Assembly (NCBI GenBank): GCA_944389925.1
Contig: CALXOD010000020.1
Span: forward strand, 1 to 58,130
DNA length: 58,130 bases
Direction of reading: 5' to 3'
Origin: an uncultured Victivallaceae bacterium
GTDB lineage: Bacteria; Verrucomicrobiota; Lentisphaeria; Victivallales; Victivallaceae
Position 1 is the first letter of the stretch. Every line of letters begins with the position of its first letter. Below the pieces are notes generated by a model. It was not told the DNA's origin. It worked only from the letters and a program-made list of their open reading frames with translations, and did not search any database. The position numbers were made by a program, and so were the translations under genes. This document shows positions 57,169 through 58,130 of this stretch, in pieces.

Positions 57169-58130
57169 ATGAATGAGATCATTCACAAAATCGAAGAGAA
57201 GTATGGATCGCTTCTCATGAGTGACGGTTCTAAATTCATCCTCGGCTTGCAGAGCTTTGCCGAACTTTACCGTCAGCAAACCCGCTGCATCTATCTGCCC
57301 AACGAGAAGCAGTTTTATCAATATTCGCCGGCAAGCGGTCTGTGGCAACCTCAAAGACAGAGTGAGATGATCTCACAAGTCGGTCTTGCGGTTCGGGAAT
57401 TTGCGAGCCGACGCGGAATCGAATGTGAACTCGCCCGATATCAGCGTCCTGCGGCGATCCGAGATATCCTGACCTATCTGGAAGTTCAAGCTGAAGTGGA
57501 AACCGCCTTTTTCTCTTCCTCGGGGAACTGGGTTCACTGCCGGAACACGATGGTGGAACTTACAGACTCCGGCGAATGGGAAATGCGTCCGTTTTCGCCG
57601 GATTATCACAGCCGCCACCGCTGCGATATCTTTTACGATCCAGCCGCGGATTGTTCCCGGTTCAAGGAACAACTGCTGTCTCCATTGATGGAAGAAGATG
57701 ATGTGGAGCTTCTGCAAAAGTATTTTGGTCAATGCCTGCTGGGGCGAAATCTCACGCAGAGTATTCTCCTGCTGACCGGTTCCGGCGGCAGTGGAAAAGG
57801 AACGGTCGCGAACCTCCTTGAGTTACTGGTGGGACCTCTCAACAGCATGCAGATCCGTCCCGGCTGTATCGGAAGCCGCTTTGAAACCAGCGCCTTTCTC
57901 GGCAAGACATTGTTGACAGGGAAGGAGTCGCAAACTTCGTTCTTTACCTCCCACGGCATGGGAATTCTGAAGTCTCTGGTGGGGGACGATACCTTGCGGG
58001 TTGAGCTGAAACACTCCAATGAGCAGCAGATGATAGAGGGAACCTTCAACGTTTTCATCGTCGGGAATGCCATTCCGCTTCTGGAGTTCGAGAGCAACGA
58101 TGACCTCACGGCCTGGCATCGACGCCTGCG
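57169..58130 (+). CDS. D5/P4-type phage or plasmid primase-helicase (3' end cut by window edge)
   Basis: 320 codons visible from ATG 57169, open at the right edge. The N-terminal 170 residues match the D5_N-type region (YFGQCLLGRNLTQSILLLTG at its end). Walker A is GSGGSGKGT (204-212). FETSAFLGKTLLTGKES and LKSLVGDDTLRVELKHSN follow, then FNVFIVGNAIPLLEFESNDDLTAWHRRLR, the sensor/arginine region of the SF3 helicase of P4 alpha and poxvirus D5-like proteins. It would start replication of a satellite phage, plasmid or integrative element. Its place beside tRNA-Pro supports an integrated element. Confidence 0.88.
   Translation, partial: MNEIIHKIEEKYGSLLMSDGSKFILGLQSFAELYRQQTRCIYLPNEKQFYQYSPASGLWQPQRQSEMISQVGLAVREFASRRGIECELARYQRPAAIRDILTYLEVQAEVETAFFSSSGNWVHCRNTMVELTDSGEWEMRPFSPDYHSRHRCDIFYDPAADCSRFKEQLLSPLMEEDDVELLQKYFGQCLLGRNLTQSILLLTGSGGSGKGTVANLLELLVGPLNSMQIRPGCIGSRFETSAFLGKTLLTGKESQTSFFTSHGMGILKSLVGDDTLRVELKHSNEQQMIEGTFNVFIVGNAIPLLEFESNDDLTAWHRRL

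Noticed and set aside
56658-57176. 172-codon frame spanning tRNA-Pro
   Set aside because: It reads through the tRNA, its terminator and the repeats; no ribosome site or family.
57373-58119. Minus-strand frames opposite the primase gene
   Set aside because: The plus strand has a continuous frame with Walker A and SF3 helicase motifs; the minus frames have none.

Overview
The window looks like the chromosome of a Gram-negative, probably anaerobic, host-associated bacterium of the Planctomycetes-Verrucomicrobia-Chlamydiae group, most plausibly a Lentisphaerota (Victivallis-like) organism. This is an inference from gene content: lpxD (lipid A), many lipobox lipoproteins, meso-diaminopimelate dehydrogenase, a type III ornithine/lysine decarboxylase, an exported heparinase II/III-family lyase, beta-helix and ConA-like exported proteins, and two amino-sugar catabolic modules. 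No 16S gene is present to settle it. The DNA is GC-rich with tight operons, many 4-nt ATGA overlaps, and recurrent promoters of the form TTGCAA-16/17-TATATT.

Layout. 1-9.3 kb: a PurN-like formyltransferase running off the left edge; an exported protein with an ABC-2 permease; a BaiN/HI0933 flavoprotein divergent from a UbiB-like kinase; then radical SAM, HPr and a membrane glycosyltransferase with C-terminal TPRs. 9.4-13.5 kb: metX-metW behind a palindromic promoter and a structured leader, ddh, then rplM-rpsI. 13.6-20.5 kb: a stand-alone Lrp ligand-binding domain, the PLP decarboxylase with a long leader, an HTH protein with a small membrane protein, the operon PSP1(RicT)-membrane zincin-Nif3-lipoprotein, and an exported charged protein. 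20.6-26 kb: murF and a four-gene hexosamine salvage operon (nucleotidyltransferase, NahK-like kinase, epimerase, nagB). 26-41 kb, mostly minus strand: rimO-pgsA-transglutaminase, xseB (plus strand), a BamE-like lipoprotein, lpxD-Sel1 protein, aspartate aminotransferase-lipoprotein-lexA, and membrane glycosyltransferase-PP2C-flavodoxin-exported protein-SrkA. 41-49.3 kb, plus strand: pyrR-pyrB-pyrC-M20 peptidase-hemW-truA, then three exported proteins ending in a chagasin-like (I42) protease-inhibitor lipoprotein. 49.4-56.6 kb: heparinase-like lyase, gdhA, ROK-like kinase-nagA. 56.7 kb to the end: tRNA-Pro(GGG), followed by AT-rich DNA and a D5/P4-type primase-helicase gene cut by the right edge, probably the start of an integrated element.

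How it works together. Exported lyases and beta-helix proteins would attack host glycans. The amino sugars released can enter through the ROK-like kinase, NagA and NagB (GlcNAc-6-P to fructose-6-P), or through the NahK-like kinase, nucleotidyltransferase and epimerase (HexNAc-1-P to NDP-HexNAc). GdhA would deal with the nitrogen. The most notable observations are the hexosamine salvage operon, the I42 inhibitor operon, three 11-bp-period direct-repeat pairs upstream of the heparinase promoter, the palindrome at the metX promoter, and the tRNA-Pro element boundary.
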